Shown here: piece after piece, positions 8,712-18,181 of the stretch
How the letters are laid out: each line of letters starts with the position of its first letter
How positions within the stretch are numbered: position 1 is the first letter of the stretch
The notes under the pieces: model-generated
Database searches by the model: none
Seen by the model: the letters and a program-made list of their open reading frames with translations, nothing else
Told to the model about the DNA's origin: nothing
Source: an uncultured Aquimarina sp.
Lineage (GTDB): Bacteria > Bacteroidota > Bacteroidia > Flavobacteriales > Flavobacteriaceae
Length of the DNA stretch: 64,000 nt
Direction: 5' to 3'
Assembly: GCA_947500545.1 (NCBI GenBank)
Contig: CANMSO010000002.1
Coordinates: forward strand, 62,001 to 126,000
Made by a program: the position numbers and the translations under genes

Positions 8712-9947
8712 TTAAAGGATTTTAGAGCCAAGTATTACATTGGTTCTTTGTAAGCTTACAAAGGTATTTTTACCCTGCTCGATGAATTTGTCTAATAGTG
8801 AATCTTCAACATCACCAAGTTTTGATAGCAGTAAATAAGCAATAACATAATCAAATAAGAAACTGATGTAGAGTAACTCAAATTCTGAATAGATATTTTT
8901 ATTATCAAGATTGCTATGAATATGATAATCTCTAGCTCTAACAACCTTATTTGGGAATTCTTTCCAAAGACCATCAGTAAAATCACCAATTTTTATAAAA
9001 ATATCTTCATTCTCTTTTATGCGTTTATATAGTTGATTTTTTCCATCCTTTGAATAGTTTTTACAATAAGCTTCATATGCTGAAATCGAATTGATGAAGC
9101 GTTTGTTATGACTTGGGTGTTTACCAATAAAATTTTCCATCAGTTTATCTAAACAAAACCTAAAGGCATCATCAGTATAAGCAGCAGTTAATATTGATTT
9201 TAGACTATATTTTACTTTCTGATATTCTGTGTGAACAAAAGTTGAAGTAGATTTTGTGAGTTGAGTATCGTTATAGTATAAATCTTTGTCCTCGCCGCAT
9301 CCAAGACACTTAAAACTGAATTTTCTAAATTTCTCAGAACGACCGAAGATTAGCTGCAACACTTTTTGAAACTGATTGTAAAACTCAATTGCAACCAAAA
9401 TACTGACTGGTTCTTCTAATTCAAATTTTATTGCGCCTCGGTTAGAAATATTCAAACCTGTTTGCCTCTGGGTATTAATGTTTTGATAATGACTTATAGT
9501 GATTTTGAGATTAACATTTTCAACCTGATATTCGTCCGTAAAAACCTTTTTATGTAGTTTATCTTTTGTATAGTCATACCAAAGCGTATGATGCACCCAT
9601 TTCGCAATAACATCATTTACAATATAAAATTCCTTGATTTTGAGCGTTTGTGTATCGATTAAGTGCCTATCACTTACGAAAGTGTATTTTGCTCTATAAA
9701 TTCTAGTTTCAGTAATACCACTAGATGAATGTTGTATTCTACAATCTATAAATGTGATATATCCAAGGCCAGTAAATAATCCTAAAATTTGAGGTTCTTT
9801 ATAACTTCTTTGCTCTGTGTGTAAGTTAGTTTCTAGCCAAACGTCATCATCATTAAATGACATTACGCAAAAATGCTTTTCATCTTCTTTTTCAGCGAAC
9901 CAGACCTCACCATAATATTTTTTGTTCTTGTCAAAACCGTCAATCAT
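8712..9947 (-). CDS. ApeA-like HEPN-domain anti-phage protein
   Basis: 411 residues. The N-terminal ~300 residues look like the ApeA N-terminal region, including a small Cys pair (CLGCGED, about residues 214-218). The C-terminal part is an Apea-like HEPN domain with the nuclease motif R-x4-H at Arg339-His344 (RDYHIH). ApeA proteins are single-gene abortive-infection defences; the HEPN domain is a predicted RNase. It follows the IetS-like gene after about 30 bases on the same strand, so the three genes from 13,434 to 8,712 probably form one defence operon. Family assignment is by motif and layout only. Confidence 0.68.
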   Translation of the reverse strand: MIDGFDKNKKYYGEVWFAEKEDEKHFCVMSFNDDDVWLETNLHTEQRSYKEPQILGLFTGLGYITFIDCRIQHSSSGITETRIYRAKYTFVSDRHLIDTQTLKIKEFYIVNDVIAKWVHHTLWYDYTKDKLHKKVFTDEYQVENVNLKITISHYQNINTQRQTGLNISNRGAIKFELEEPVSILVAIEFYNQFQKVLQLIFGRSEKFRKFSFKCLGCGEDKDLYYNDTQLTKSTSTFVHTEYQKVKYSLKSILTAAYTDDAFRFCLDKLMENFIGKHPSHNKRFINSISAYEAYCKNYSKDGKNQLYKRIKENEDIFIKIGDFTDGLWKEFPNKVVRARDYHIHSNLDNKNIYSEFELLYISFLFDYVIAYLLLSKLGDVEDSLLDKFIEQGKNTFVSLQRTNVILGSKIL

Positions 9948-9977
9948 ACTTAAAATGTATTAGATTTTTATAGAACC

Positions 9978-12443
9978 TTAAATAAGGATATCAATTTGAT
10001 TAAGTACAGGATTATAAAGGTCAATAGTACTGTCTGGGGATTCAATGGATAGAATCAAGCTATACCTTACTTCATTGCCGTATCGCAAAAGTTTTTTGCG
10101 GGTACGCCACCATCCGTTGACAGGAAAAATAGCAATCGTATTTCTTGTAGCGAGGTCGGCAGCGGTACCTTTCCAAATGTCTTTATGTATAGAGCCTTTA
10201 TCTCTTACTTTATTTCCAAGAATCCAGTGTTCCCCAGGATATGACCCGCCTTCGTTTTCGCTTCGCGCTTCCTTATTAACTCTTTCTCGAAATTCAGTAA
10301 TCGACTCACCTGAGTTTATCATTTTAAGTCTAAGGCCGTGCGATTGATAGTAGTATGATTTGCTATATTGTTTATTTCCCGGATTGGGCTCTATAAAATA
10401 ACACAACGTGGCCGTAAGCGTTACTTCACTATCAAATAAACCCGTTAAGACTTCAGCTGGCCACGGCAAATTATGCAAATGCATATCATTTGTTTTAACG
10501 GTATTTCCATCGAGAACAAACGGTCTTAAAGATTCTTGTGCAATAAGTGTTAGTGAGTTGTTAGCACTTTTAAGCGCCTTCTGAAAGTCAGGTACGCCAT
10601 ATCCAAAAGTTCGTAGTAAATTTCGCTGCTCTGTATTGTTTAGCTCTTCGATAGTTCTATTGCCAAGCATCTCATTTGTCCATTCTGCTGAATGTACAAG
10701 AAGGCCTTTAATGGTTTCGGGCCATAATGTCGGATACTGCGAAGTTAACATTGCGGCATATCTAGACGCCAGTGCTGTAGCACCGCTTGTATCACCAAAG
10801 CTATGCAATGGTTCGGTCCTAAAGTTTTTGCCAACCGAAAGCAATCTTAATGAATCTGGGTCTATGAGTCCATCGTTATGAATCCCATAATTACCACCTT
10901 CCAGAACCAATTCTGGTTTCAATGCCCAGCTGTTTTCCCACATCAGAGAAGTGCTATTGCTTGGCGACATTCCACCAGTTGGAACGAGTGGGGTTGCCCC
11001 TCTAAATTGGGTTTGGTCTATAATGGTCTTTTGGGTAAAAGAACCAATAGTTAAAGCGTTAAAGGCTTGGGCTGGGTCGTGAATGGATTCTTCAAAATTT
11101 CTTTGGGGGTATTCGTTGGGGTTGAATATTTCTGTATTGCCACTAGAAATACAGAATAATGATTTATCATTTGACGTTCCCGATTCCCCAAATGCTATTT
11201 TATCTACTGAACTTGACCAAGAAGAAGGTTTTCCCTTGTCTCGCCCATCCGTAGCAGTAACGGCCATAGCTAGAATCCGTTTATTTTCTGAATTTAAGAT
11301 GATTGCCCTGGCAACTGCTTCTTCAGTTACCGCGCCATATAATTCGGGTTGATGAGGATTGTTTGGATGAATTAATTTTATAGATTCAAGACGATGAAAG
11401 ATTTCAATGTTTGAGGTATCTTGCAGCAAATCTGTAAGGTCACCATACAATGCTGTTCCGGCCATTGGTGTCCCGTGGCCATGTCTATCTGTATCTGCGT
11501 TTCCCCATTCTGGATTTACTGAATCCATATTATTTTCAGGAAGAAAATCTTCCAATAAGGGGTGCCCTCGATTTACACCGGTATCTAAGATACAAATGAT
11601 TACTGAATCGTCAGTTGTTCTATTGAGCGTTCTTGTTTTAAGGTCTACTACCCAATCATTAGCATCTTGACTATCAAGTCCTGTGAAAAAATTGGCAGCC
11701 TCTTTTGGTTTTCTTAGCTCTGCAAGTTTATCCGAATATAATATGGTCGTTGCAAGTTCTCGTGCTGTGCACCTGACCATTCGTACAATATGTTCTGGAA
11801 ACAATAGTCTGCGTTCCGCAACCACAATTATACTATCTAAAAGCATATTGATAACAACTTCATCTTCACGAGCGTCATTTTGGCTATCTTCACGCCTTAA
11901 CCAAATTTCCCACCACACCTCTTCATCTTCTTCAGGAAAATCGATTTCACTTTCCTGCCAAAAGCTGGATAATGTAGCTCTTTGAATGTCGGCTATATTG
12001 TTTAGTAATGGTGTGTTACTGGGATTTCCATTTTGCGTATCTTTTTCTGGGTTTAGATAAGCCTCTATTTTATCTAGAAATTTTGAAATCCCTCTAGTGT
12101 TAAGAAAAACGCAAGCTCTATATTGTTCGTATTCTTGGTCATTTACTATTACCTTTTCTAGCTTTGAGGAAACAAAGCGATAGTCCAAACCTCTTCCATC
12201 TTCAAAACTATCAAATGCCAAAAGACAATCTTTTTCAGAAATAAACTCTAAATAAACAAAATCAGTATCAGAATCTTCTCTAAATGAATTTATAGCAATA
12301 CCTAGCTTATCACGTAAGACATTGCCGTGGGTGTTTCTATTTCTACTAATAGGATGTACTCGACTTCGACCTGTGCCTGGACTTGTATAAGACTCGGTAG
12401 ATACATACCCAGAAAGAATTATGTGGTCTAAATTTCTTGGCAT
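9978..12443 (-). CDS. Subtilisin-like protease, IetS-like defence protein
   Basis: 821 residues. A ~275-residue N-terminal region without a signal peptide is followed by an S8 peptidase domain with the full triad: Asp287 (CILDTGVN), His323 (HGHGTPMAG) and Ser553 (GDTSGATALAS), plus the oxyanion Asn436 in SSGN. A C-terminal beta-rich domain follows. It is cytoplasmic by prediction, unlike most subtilases. It starts 7 bases after an AAA ATPase gene. That pairing is the hallmark of IetA/IetS, first seen as a plasmid stability pair and later as an anti-phage system. Confidence 0.8.
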   Translation of the reverse strand: MPRNLDHIILSGYVSTESYTSPGTGRSRVHPISRNRNTHGNVLRDKLGIAINSFREDSDTDFVYLEFISEKDCLLAFDSFEDGRGLDYRFVSSKLEKVIVNDQEYEQYRACVFLNTRGISKFLDKIEAYLNPEKDTQNGNPSNTPLLNNIADIQRATLSSFWQESEIDFPEEDEEVWWEIWLRREDSQNDAREDEVVINMLLDSIIVVAERRLLFPEHIVRMVRCTARELATTILYSDKLAELRKPKEAANFFTGLDSQDANDWVVDLKTRTLNRTTDDSVIICILDTGVNRGHPLLEDFLPENNMDSVNPEWGNADTDRHGHGTPMAGTALYGDLTDLLQDTSNIEIFHRLESIKLIHPNNPHQPELYGAVTEEAVARAIILNSENKRILAMAVTATDGRDKGKPSSWSSSVDKIAFGESGTSNDKSLFCISSGNTEIFNPNEYPQRNFEESIHDPAQAFNALTIGSFTQKTIIDQTQFRGATPLVPTGGMSPSNSTSLMWENSWALKPELVLEGGNYGIHNDGLIDPDSLRLLSVGKNFRTEPLHSFGDTSGATALASRYAAMLTSQYPTLWPETIKGLLVHSAEWTNEMLGNRTIEELNNTEQRNLLRTFGYGVPDFQKALKSANNSLTLIAQESLRPFVLDGNTVKTNDMHLHNLPWPAEVLTGLFDSEVTLTATLCYFIEPNPGNKQYSKSYYYQSHGLRLKMINSGESITEFRERVNKEARSENEGGSYPGEHWILGNKVRDKGSIHKDIWKGTAADLATRNTIAIFPVNGWWRTRKKLLRYGNEVRYSLILSIESPDSTIDLYNPVLNQIDILI

Positions 12444-12450
12444 TTATCTA

Positions 12451-13434
12451 TTAAAACTGGGTCTTTTTACTTTTAATGAATTTAAGAAGTATTGTTGATG
12501 AAACTTTATCGGTATTATGCACAATCATTTCCTTTATGGCATCTTTACAAGCATTTGAAACATCTGCGAAGCTTAACCCTACCGCTTCTTTTGCTAATGC
12601 GTTGATTGTTTTGCCTTTGGCGAGTGCGTATCCTTTAAGCTGAACTTTTAATAGTTCTGCTATTTCTTTATTACCGGGAAGTGGATATTGGATAATGTCA
12701 TCAAAACGTCTGAATAGTGCTTTATCCAATGATTCAGGAATATTTGTGGCTGCAATAAGCAAACTATTTGATTCGTCCTTTTCGATGTTCATCAAGAAAC
12801 TATTCAAGACTCTTTTTATTTCCCCAACATCGTTTCCATAACTTCTATTTGAGCCGATGGAATCAAATTCATCAAATAAATAAACCGCTCTATGCTGATA
12901 CATAGAATCAAAAATCAGTTTGAGCTTTGCTATAGACTCACCCATATATCTACTAATCAATCCATCAAGACGAATTATAAATAAAGGGATTTCTAAATCA
13001 CCAGCAATTGCCTTGGCTGTCATTGTTTTTCCACAACCTGGTGGCCCAACAAGCATTAATTTTCTTCTTGGTTCTAAATTATGCTGTAAGAGCTGGTCAA
13101 ATTTTTGCTGTTCAGAAAGAATACGAGTGATTGCTTCAGAAACTTGGTCAGTCAAAACCATATCTTTGGTTTTAATATGCGGACGGTATACCTCTAGTAA
13201 ATCTTTTAATTCTCTTTGAGCTTCGTTTACGGGAAGAATTCTCGTTTTGGTAACTGAACTTACATTTCGCTTGGACTTTATTTTTTCAATTATTCCCTTC
13301 AGTTCTTCGGCCAACTTGGTGTGACCTTTTTTAGCTTCAGCCGCGGCAATCTGCATTGCTGTGGTGTAAAAACGACTATCGTCTTCGTCACCATAACTTT
13401 GTAATAATGCCTTTATCTTTTCTGCTGCTGCCAT
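12451..13434 (-). CDS. AAA ATPase, IetA-like defence protein
   Basis: 327 residues. An N-terminal helical part (1-65) precedes one AAA module: Walker A GPPGCGKT (130-137), Walker B VYLFDEFDS (184-192), sensor 1 in LLIAATNIPE, and Arg finger region ALFRRFD. This is the classic ATPase of the FtsH/Cdc48-like clade. Coupled to the subtilase gene downstream, it is best read as IetA, which may unfold or sense a target and control the protease. It is the first gene of the presumed three-gene defence operon. Confidence 0.82.
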   Translation of the reverse strand: MAAAEKIKALLQSYGDEDDSRFYTTAMQIAAAEAKKGHTKLAEELKGIIEKIKSKRNVSSVTKTRILPVNEAQRELKDLLEVYRPHIKTKDMVLTDQVSEAITRILSEQQKFDQLLQHNLEPRRKLMLVGPPGCGKTMTAKAIAGDLEIPLFIIRLDGLISRYMGESIAKLKLIFDSMYQHRAVYLFDEFDSIGSNRSYGNDVGEIKRVLNSFLMNIEKDESNSLLIAATNIPESLDKALFRRFDDIIQYPLPGNKEIAELLKVQLKGYALAKGKTINALAKEAVGLSFADVSNACKDAIKEMIVHNTDKVSSTILLKFIKSKKTQF

Positions 13435-13507
13435 AAAACAAAAGTACTGAATTTCAAATTAGTTATAACTAAAACTTTAAACCGATAAGTATATTTTACA
13501 TTTCAAA

Positions 13508-14170
13508 TTAATTTCGTTTGTCACTAGCTAGCTTATCAAACGCAATCAAATTAAACAATTCTCGCATTCGGCTGCGAACACGGTTGCCATAGCGCTCTTC
13601 AAGTTCTTCAGCATTGAGATTGGTAGTTGCGTGTGTTTTTACTTTATGCTTGGTTGTTAGATAAAGCTCATATCTAGAGAGTAACACTTCACCCATAACG
13701 TTCAAATCTTTACCATAAAATCGTCCTGCGGGTTCTACACCAAGGTCATCAAAGCAATAGAATTTGGTGTTTCCATATTCCTCAACGGTTTTAAAACCAA
13801 GATGGTTAAAACCGAAAGTCACATTCCTACAAGGAATCATTTCATAAGGACGTTGCAATGGCACAATATGGCGTAAGAGTTTCATCAAGCTAGTCTTTCC
13901 ACAACCTACTGGTCCGGAAAGTAAAATTCCTTTATCAATATCAATGTCATACTTGGCACAGTTTTCTTTATCCCTAATAAAATAAGAACAGAGCTTCAGT
14001 AGAATATCCTTGTCTTCATCATAAATCCTGAATTTTTTACCAAATAACAATTTGCCTTTGGCATTCAGGTAAATCAAGATTTTTGGAAAGTCATAAATAA
14101 CACTTTTTCCATCAAATTTCCCCAATGAGTATTCCACGCCACCTTCGGTAATTTTAGAGGGGTTGTCCAT
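13508..14170 (-). CDS. DnaC/IstB-like ATP-binding protein of the replication module
   Basis: 220 residues from the chosen ATG, with Walker A SGPVGCGKTSL and Walker B-like FYCFDDLGVE, then an Arg-rich end (YGNRVRSRMRELFNLI) as in DnaC-type helicase loaders. In Bacteroidota elements such genes follow the replication-initiation gene and help the excised circle replicate. An earlier ATG at 14,248 would add 26 basic residues and overlap the upstream gene by 95 bases; the ATG at 14,170 overlaps by only 17 bases and begins the conserved part. Confidence 0.75.
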   Translation of the reverse strand: MDNPSKITEGGVEYSLGKFDGKSVIYDFPKILIYLNAKGKLLFGKKFRIYDEDKDILLKLCSYFIRDKENCAKYDIDIDKGILLSGPVGCGKTSLMKLLRHIVPLQRPYEMIPCRNVTFGFNHLGFKTVEEYGNTKFYCFDDLGVEPAGRFYGKDLNVMGEVLLSRYELYLTTKHKVKTHATTNLNAEELEERYGNRVRSRMRELFNLIAFDKLASDKRN

Positions 14171-14876
14171 AGTCTTTGTTTTTAGTGGTTCGCAAGTTGT
14201 CCTGCTTTTGGGATGCTTGTTTTTTGTTTGTTTCGTTTTCTGCTTCAAAGATTTCAGTTCTATCCATCCAGTTTGTGGCTAAGGCTCGCCAATCTCTAAT
14301 TTCTTTTCCATCGCTCGTTTGCCAATTTCGAGTTTCATAATGCTCAAAGAATTTTTTTCCTTCTTCAGCATTAAAACCTTTTTCAATAAAAAAATCAATA
14401 ACGCCCTGCCAGCCCTTTGGTTGTTTTATAGTGTTTACTTGTTTGGTATTGTTTGTAGTAGATACCAATGCTTGTCCACTTATGGGACTGTGCGAGTCCA
14501 GTACTGGTTCATTTCTGGGACGGTACTGTTCCGCAAGTTGTTCTAATGTGGGATTGTACCGTCCCATATCTGGTTCATCACTTGTAACGATAATGGACAT
14601 CTTTATTTTGCTGCCCTTGTATGGATTGTTTGAAGGGAAATAACACAGGTAAAGCCACGAGTCTAAATCTGTAACGCATCGATGGTATGTGGATTTTGAG
14701 CCTATTTTTGCACAGCGCATTAAATCTCTACGGTTAACATAAAATTCATCTGCAAAGCGGCTGCTGTTCCATTCTTGGAACAATGCCATATACAAACTGA
14801 TATGGGTAGGATTCAGGCGGTCATCAAAATAGAACTTTTCAAAAGCCGCATTAAGTAGCTTTATATAGTTCATCAT
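14154..14876 (-). CDS. Replication-module protein with winged-helix-like N-terminus
   Basis: 240 residues. The first ~100 residues (ISLYMALFQEWNSSRF, RRDLMRCAKIGSKSTYHRCVTDL) look like a winged-helix DNA-binding domain of the kind found in replication initiators and DnaD-like primosomal proteins of Bacteroidota elements. The middle is Pro/Gln-rich and disordered; the C-terminal part (IDFFIEKGFNAEEGKKFFEHYETRNW) resembles the DnaD-like helical domain. Its place directly before a DnaC-like ATPase supports a role in DNA replication of the element. Confidence 0.65.
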   Translation of the reverse strand: MMNYIKLLNAAFEKFYFDDRLNPTHISLYMALFQEWNSSRFADEFYVNRRDLMRCAKIGSKSTYHRCVTDLDSWLYLCYFPSNNPYKGSKIKMSIIVTSDEPDMGRYNPTLEQLAEQYRPRNEPVLDSHSPISGQALVSTTNNTKQVNTIKQPKGWQGVIDFFIEKGFNAEEGKKFFEHYETRNWQTSDGKEIRDWRALATNWMDRTEIFEAENETNKKQASQKQDNLRTTKNKDYGQPL

Positions 14877-15161
14877 TTAAGAATTTGAACTGTGATGTAC
14901 ACGGTTGGCAATCATTATATTTTGAATTTCTTCGGCATCATAATAGATAATACCACCAACTTTGGTATAGGGTAATGTACCGTTGATGCGAAGATTTTGT
15001 AAAGTGCCTGGGCTGACTTGTAGCAAGTCCATTACCTCAGAAGATTTGAGGTACTTTTTTAGCTTTCCAGTAGCTTGTTTGGATAGTAGTTTTTTAATAT
15101 CATCGAGCAATTCCATTTTGAATTCCCGAAGGTCGTCTGTTGTTATAATACTTGTCGGCAT
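14877..15161 (-). CDS. Excisionase-like helix-turn-helix protein
   Basis: 94 residues. A helical N-terminus is followed by a MerR/Xis-type HTH_17 motif: KYLKSSEVMDLLQVSPGTLQNLRINGTL and the wing KVGGIIYYDAEEIQNIM. Such proteins near rteC control excision and replication genes in Bacteroidota elements. Its stop codon touches the start of the next gene, so it heads the replication operon. The 270 bases upstream, up to rteC, should carry its promoter. Confidence 0.75.
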   Translation of the reverse strand: MPTSIITTDDLREFKMELLDDIKKLLSKQATGKLKKYLKSSEVMDLLQVSPGTLQNLRINGTLPYTKVGGIIYYDAEEIQNIMIANRVHHSSNS

Positions 15162-15434
15162 AATAGAACGGTTTTAAAGAAAGAGACTATCTCATCGTTG
15201 TCAACTAATTTGATAGCCTCTGACCTGATTTGACTTTCGTTCTGCAAATTTGAATAGCTTTAATGGGTTTTGTTCACAAGTCAAACACAAGATGTGAGGG
15301 ATTATTTATTCATTTAATTTGGGTAGGATTGACTTAGTTTATGCTTCCACGATAGCTTAATTGTAGTAATGTTATGTAGATAATTAAAGGTTTTAGGAAC
15401 ATCGCAATAGCGACACAACTTGTGAAGAATTTAT

Positions 15435-16253
15435 TTAATCATCAGCTTCGTTCATTCTTTGAATTAGGCTTGATTTTAACCTATCAATATAACGGGTTCG
15501 CTCAACCAGTTTTCTATTTCTCAATTCGATGAATTTTCTATAATAATTCCCTAAATCTACCTCAAAAAGCTTTTCACATACACGGGCTATTTCCTTAATA
15601 CCTGTTCCTTTTCTTAATGAACCAGAACAATGAACCGCGTAAATAAGTTCTATTAAATCAACTTTGTTGCCCGTCCATTTGACACTTTCAATTTTTTCAA
15701 CTTGTGATTCTGTAGGTAATCTTTTCTTCTTTTTAATGTAAATAACAAGCTTGACATAAGCCTTAAACTGAGCAGATAATGTACCTCTAGATGAACAAAG
15801 TTTTGGATTTTGTAAGCTTATAATACTTCCGTTTTCAATGAACTTTTCATCAGAATTGCGAGTGAAATAATATTGGTCAAGATGTGTGCAATTCATTTCT
15901 AAATACTGACCGAAATCCATATGACTGTTAAAGAAATTTTGTAACTTTTTGAAATGGCGATTAAAGTATTTTTCTTGTTTGATAGCACAGACTTTTGGAA
16001 AGAAACTTTCAAATTCAATTACTTCTTTTCTGTAGATTAAAGTTGATACAATTACGGGCTTTATGTTCTTAAAGTAGTTGATTTCAGATTTTAGCGAATT
16101 GAAACCATTTTTTGTCAAAATATTATTCATTTTCCATAGTGCCTCTTGTGAGAGAGCAATGATTTCTCTCGAAAGTGGAATGATACCATTTTGACTTGTA
16201 GTCAACTCTTCGATTGAAGTATTGAATTCCTTTAAAATGGTATTCAACTGCAT
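15435..16253 (-). CDS. rteC: RteC family regulator of element excision
   Basis: 272 residues. The C-terminal half carries the RteC signature: VKWTGNKVDLIELIYAVH, SGSLRKGTGIKEIARVCEKLFEVDLGNYYR and ERTRYIDRLKSSLIQRMNEAD. In CTnDOT, RteC activates excision genes. Here it stands alone on the minus strand behind a good Bacteroidota promoter. No RteA/RteB two-component genes lie directly beside it. Confidence 0.85.
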   Translation of the reverse strand: MQLNTILKEFNTSIEELTTSQNGIIPLSREIIALSQEALWKMNNILTKNGFNSLKSEINYFKNIKPVIVSTLIYRKEVIEFESFFPKVCAIKQEKYFNRHFKKLQNFFNSHMDFGQYLEMNCTHLDQYYFTRNSDEKFIENGSIISLQNPKLCSSRGTLSAQFKAYVKLVIYIKKKKRLPTESQVEKIESVKWTGNKVDLIELIYAVHCSGSLRKGTGIKEIARVCEKLFEVDLGNYYRKFIELRNRKLVERTRYIDRLKSSLIQRMNEADD

Positions 16254-16402
16254 AACTTATCGTGGTTAAGATGGTAAATCACAATTCGCAGCAATCGATG
16301 AATCAATATGTTATTGAGTAAGTTGCATTCGTTTGTAAGTTTACCATGATTTGTCTTGAGCTCAACTTTCTGTTTAATTTCATTAGTTAGGTTGTATAAT
16401 AA

Positions 16403-16435
16403 CAAATGTAGAATATGATATCAAATTGTATCAAA
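16403..16435 (-). promoter_or_regulatory. Bacteroidota-type promoter upstream of rteC
   Basis: Read on the minus strand, TTTG (16,432-16,435) and TACATTTG (16,403-16,410) form a -33/-7 pair with 21 bases between them, an excellent match to TTTG-N17-23-TAnnTTTG. Transcription would start near 16,396, about 140 bases before the rteC start codon. Confidence 0.6.
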
Positions 16436-16495
16436 TAATATGACGTAAAAGGATACGTTTATAACGTATTTTCATACGTATTGCGTAATTATCTA

Positions 16496-17410
16496 TTACT
16501 TTTTTTTGCCAAAGCGCTTCAGGAATTCTATTCTATTTTTAACACCTGTTTTTTTAAAGATGTTTGATGCGTGCTTGGATACGGTACGTTCAGCAATAAA
16601 AAAGCTTTGACCAATTTCTTTGTAAGTATTTCGATTTAAGATAGAAATGGCAATTTCAATTTCTCTTCGAGTAAGGCTTTGATAAATAAGTTTAGGCTCT
16701 AGCAACTTTTCTTTATTTTCTCTGTAAAAGGAAAATACCTCAAACATCTTATTCTTGTTTTCTAAGAAATATAAATGTCTATCAATTTCCATACTGGTTA
16801 TTGAGAAAAATGCACTGTTCATTACTGTAAACGTTATCCATTGATAGTCTCCTATTGCTGTGCAAATTGGAAGTAATGCTATTGCACTTACACTAATGGT
16901 GGATAGTCTGTTGCGGCGAATAATAAATCGATTTGGGTTAGTAGGATTTGAAATCCTTTTATAAAAAATGAGTAGAAAAATAAATGCCAAAAAAGAGAAA
17001 GGAATAGTAAAAAGTAATCTAGAGGTTTGTAGGGAAGAAGTCAAAAAATATGGTATCAAATACAGTGTGATGAATCCACTTGCAGTAATTAGAGCCAAAT
17101 TTTTCACTGAAGAGTGAAACTTCAAAACAATGATATCATATTCTTTATACAGATAGAAAACGATATAAACGCAAAGTGTAATAGCAACACCATAGGTTAT
17201 AATGTACTGGACAATTTCTGGGCCAGGAAAGCCTTCTACAGGCAAAAATCCACCCGAAGCATTGTAGGTAACAAAAAAACACCCTAAATATAGAAATCTA
17301 TTTAAGCCATTTCTTTTTGATTTAGCAACAAGATAGAGTGTGAACAAAACAATACAGGTATCTACAAGTAGATAGAAAAATGTTGTCCAATGTATTGAAG
17401 TGCCAAACAT
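16496..17410 (-). CDS. Membrane-bound LuxR-type transcriptional regulator
   Basis: 304 residues. About seven hydrophobic segments fill residues 8-225, followed by a cytoplasmic GerE/LuxR helix-turn-helix near residues 240-300 (SLTRREIEIAISILNRNTYKEIGQSFFIAERTVSKHASNIF). A membrane sensor fused directly to a LuxR output is common in Flavobacteriia. The ligand cannot be told. It starts 9 bases after the asparaginase-like gene, so both are probably co-transcribed. Confidence 0.75.
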   Translation of the reverse strand: MFGTSIHWTTFFYLLVDTCIVLFTLYLVAKSKRNGLNRFLYLGCFFVTYNASGGFLPVEGFPGPEIVQYIITYGVAITLCVYIVFYLYKEYDIIVLKFHSSVKNLALITASGFITLYLIPYFLTSSLQTSRLLFTIPFSFLAFIFLLIFYKRISNPTNPNRFIIRRNRLSTISVSAIALLPICTAIGDYQWITFTVMNSAFFSITSMEIDRHLYFLENKNKMFEVFSFYRENKEKLLEPKLIYQSLTRREIEIAISILNRNTYKEIGQSFFIAERTVSKHASNIFKKTGVKNRIEFLKRFGKKK

Positions 17411-17419
17411 TTTACATTG

Positions 17420-17911
17420 CTATTTTGACAAAGTTTCGAATCGATTTTCTTCAACATTTTTTCTCACATTGTCCCAGTAAAAAATTCTTCCTTGGATAGC
17501 TATATAAACGCCCCTTTTTAAATAACTTAAGGTGTCTAAGGCAAATTCTAAATTAAATCGTGCATCAGTATTTTCCTTTGTTCCAAGAATGAATGCCCCG
17601 GTAAGAACAATTGTTTTATCAAGTTTAAGTTTACCTAGATATTGAGCTGTTTCAACCATCGTCAATGTTCCATGTGTGATTAGAATTTTCTTATTTAGAG
17701 ATTTTTTAATAGCCTTAAAAATCGTGTTCCGGTCTTCGTCTGTGATAAATCTGCTGTCTTTTGAGAATACTTTTTGAACAATATAATTTTCTTCATGAGT
17801 AATGTTATCAAGCAATTCCGAGATAGATATATTGCCTCCTTTTGACACATTATTTTCATTATCATACTCTAATCCTTCTATGGTTCCGCCCGTAGTAATT
17901 ATTTGTATCAT
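17420..17911 (-). CDS. One-domain asparaginase-like protein
   Basis: 163 residues matching only the N-terminal domain of L-asparaginase: ITTGGTIEG with the first nucleophilic Thr at residue 7, a DS pair at 52-53, and the THGTxT motif at 79-84. The usual Asp after the Thr of that motif is Leu83, and the C-terminal domain is absent. Short asparaginase-domain proteins of this size form their own group, so this is probably a complete gene, but asparaginase activity is doubtful. A near-identical start ([11 protein letters not shown]) survives as a truncated piece at 47.9 kb. Confidence 0.65.
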   Translation of the reverse strand: MIQIITTGGTIEGLEYDNENNVSKGGNISISELLDNITHEENYIVQKVFSKDSRFITDEDRNTIFKAIKKSLNKKILITHGTLTMVETAQYLGKLKLDKTIVLTGAFILGTKENTDARFNLEFALDTLSYLKRGVYIAIQGRIFYWDNVRKNVEENRFETLSK

Positions 17912-18181
17912 GCGCTTGTTTTTGATAAAGAATTATCCTGATACTTCTATATTAATAGTTATTCAACTATATGTAGAACATAATTGAACGTAAATTCTAA
18001 ATTTCGGTCTAATGACTCTAAAATTCCATTTCAGTTTAATAAGTTCATTTCATTTTAGAACTCTGATTTGTTATAAACTATAAGTCTATAAGTCACTTAA
18101 AATATATGTATTTAGAATTTATAAAAAATCACAAATTGCTAGATGATATTTTTATTGATTTATTTAATAAACAACTATTTT

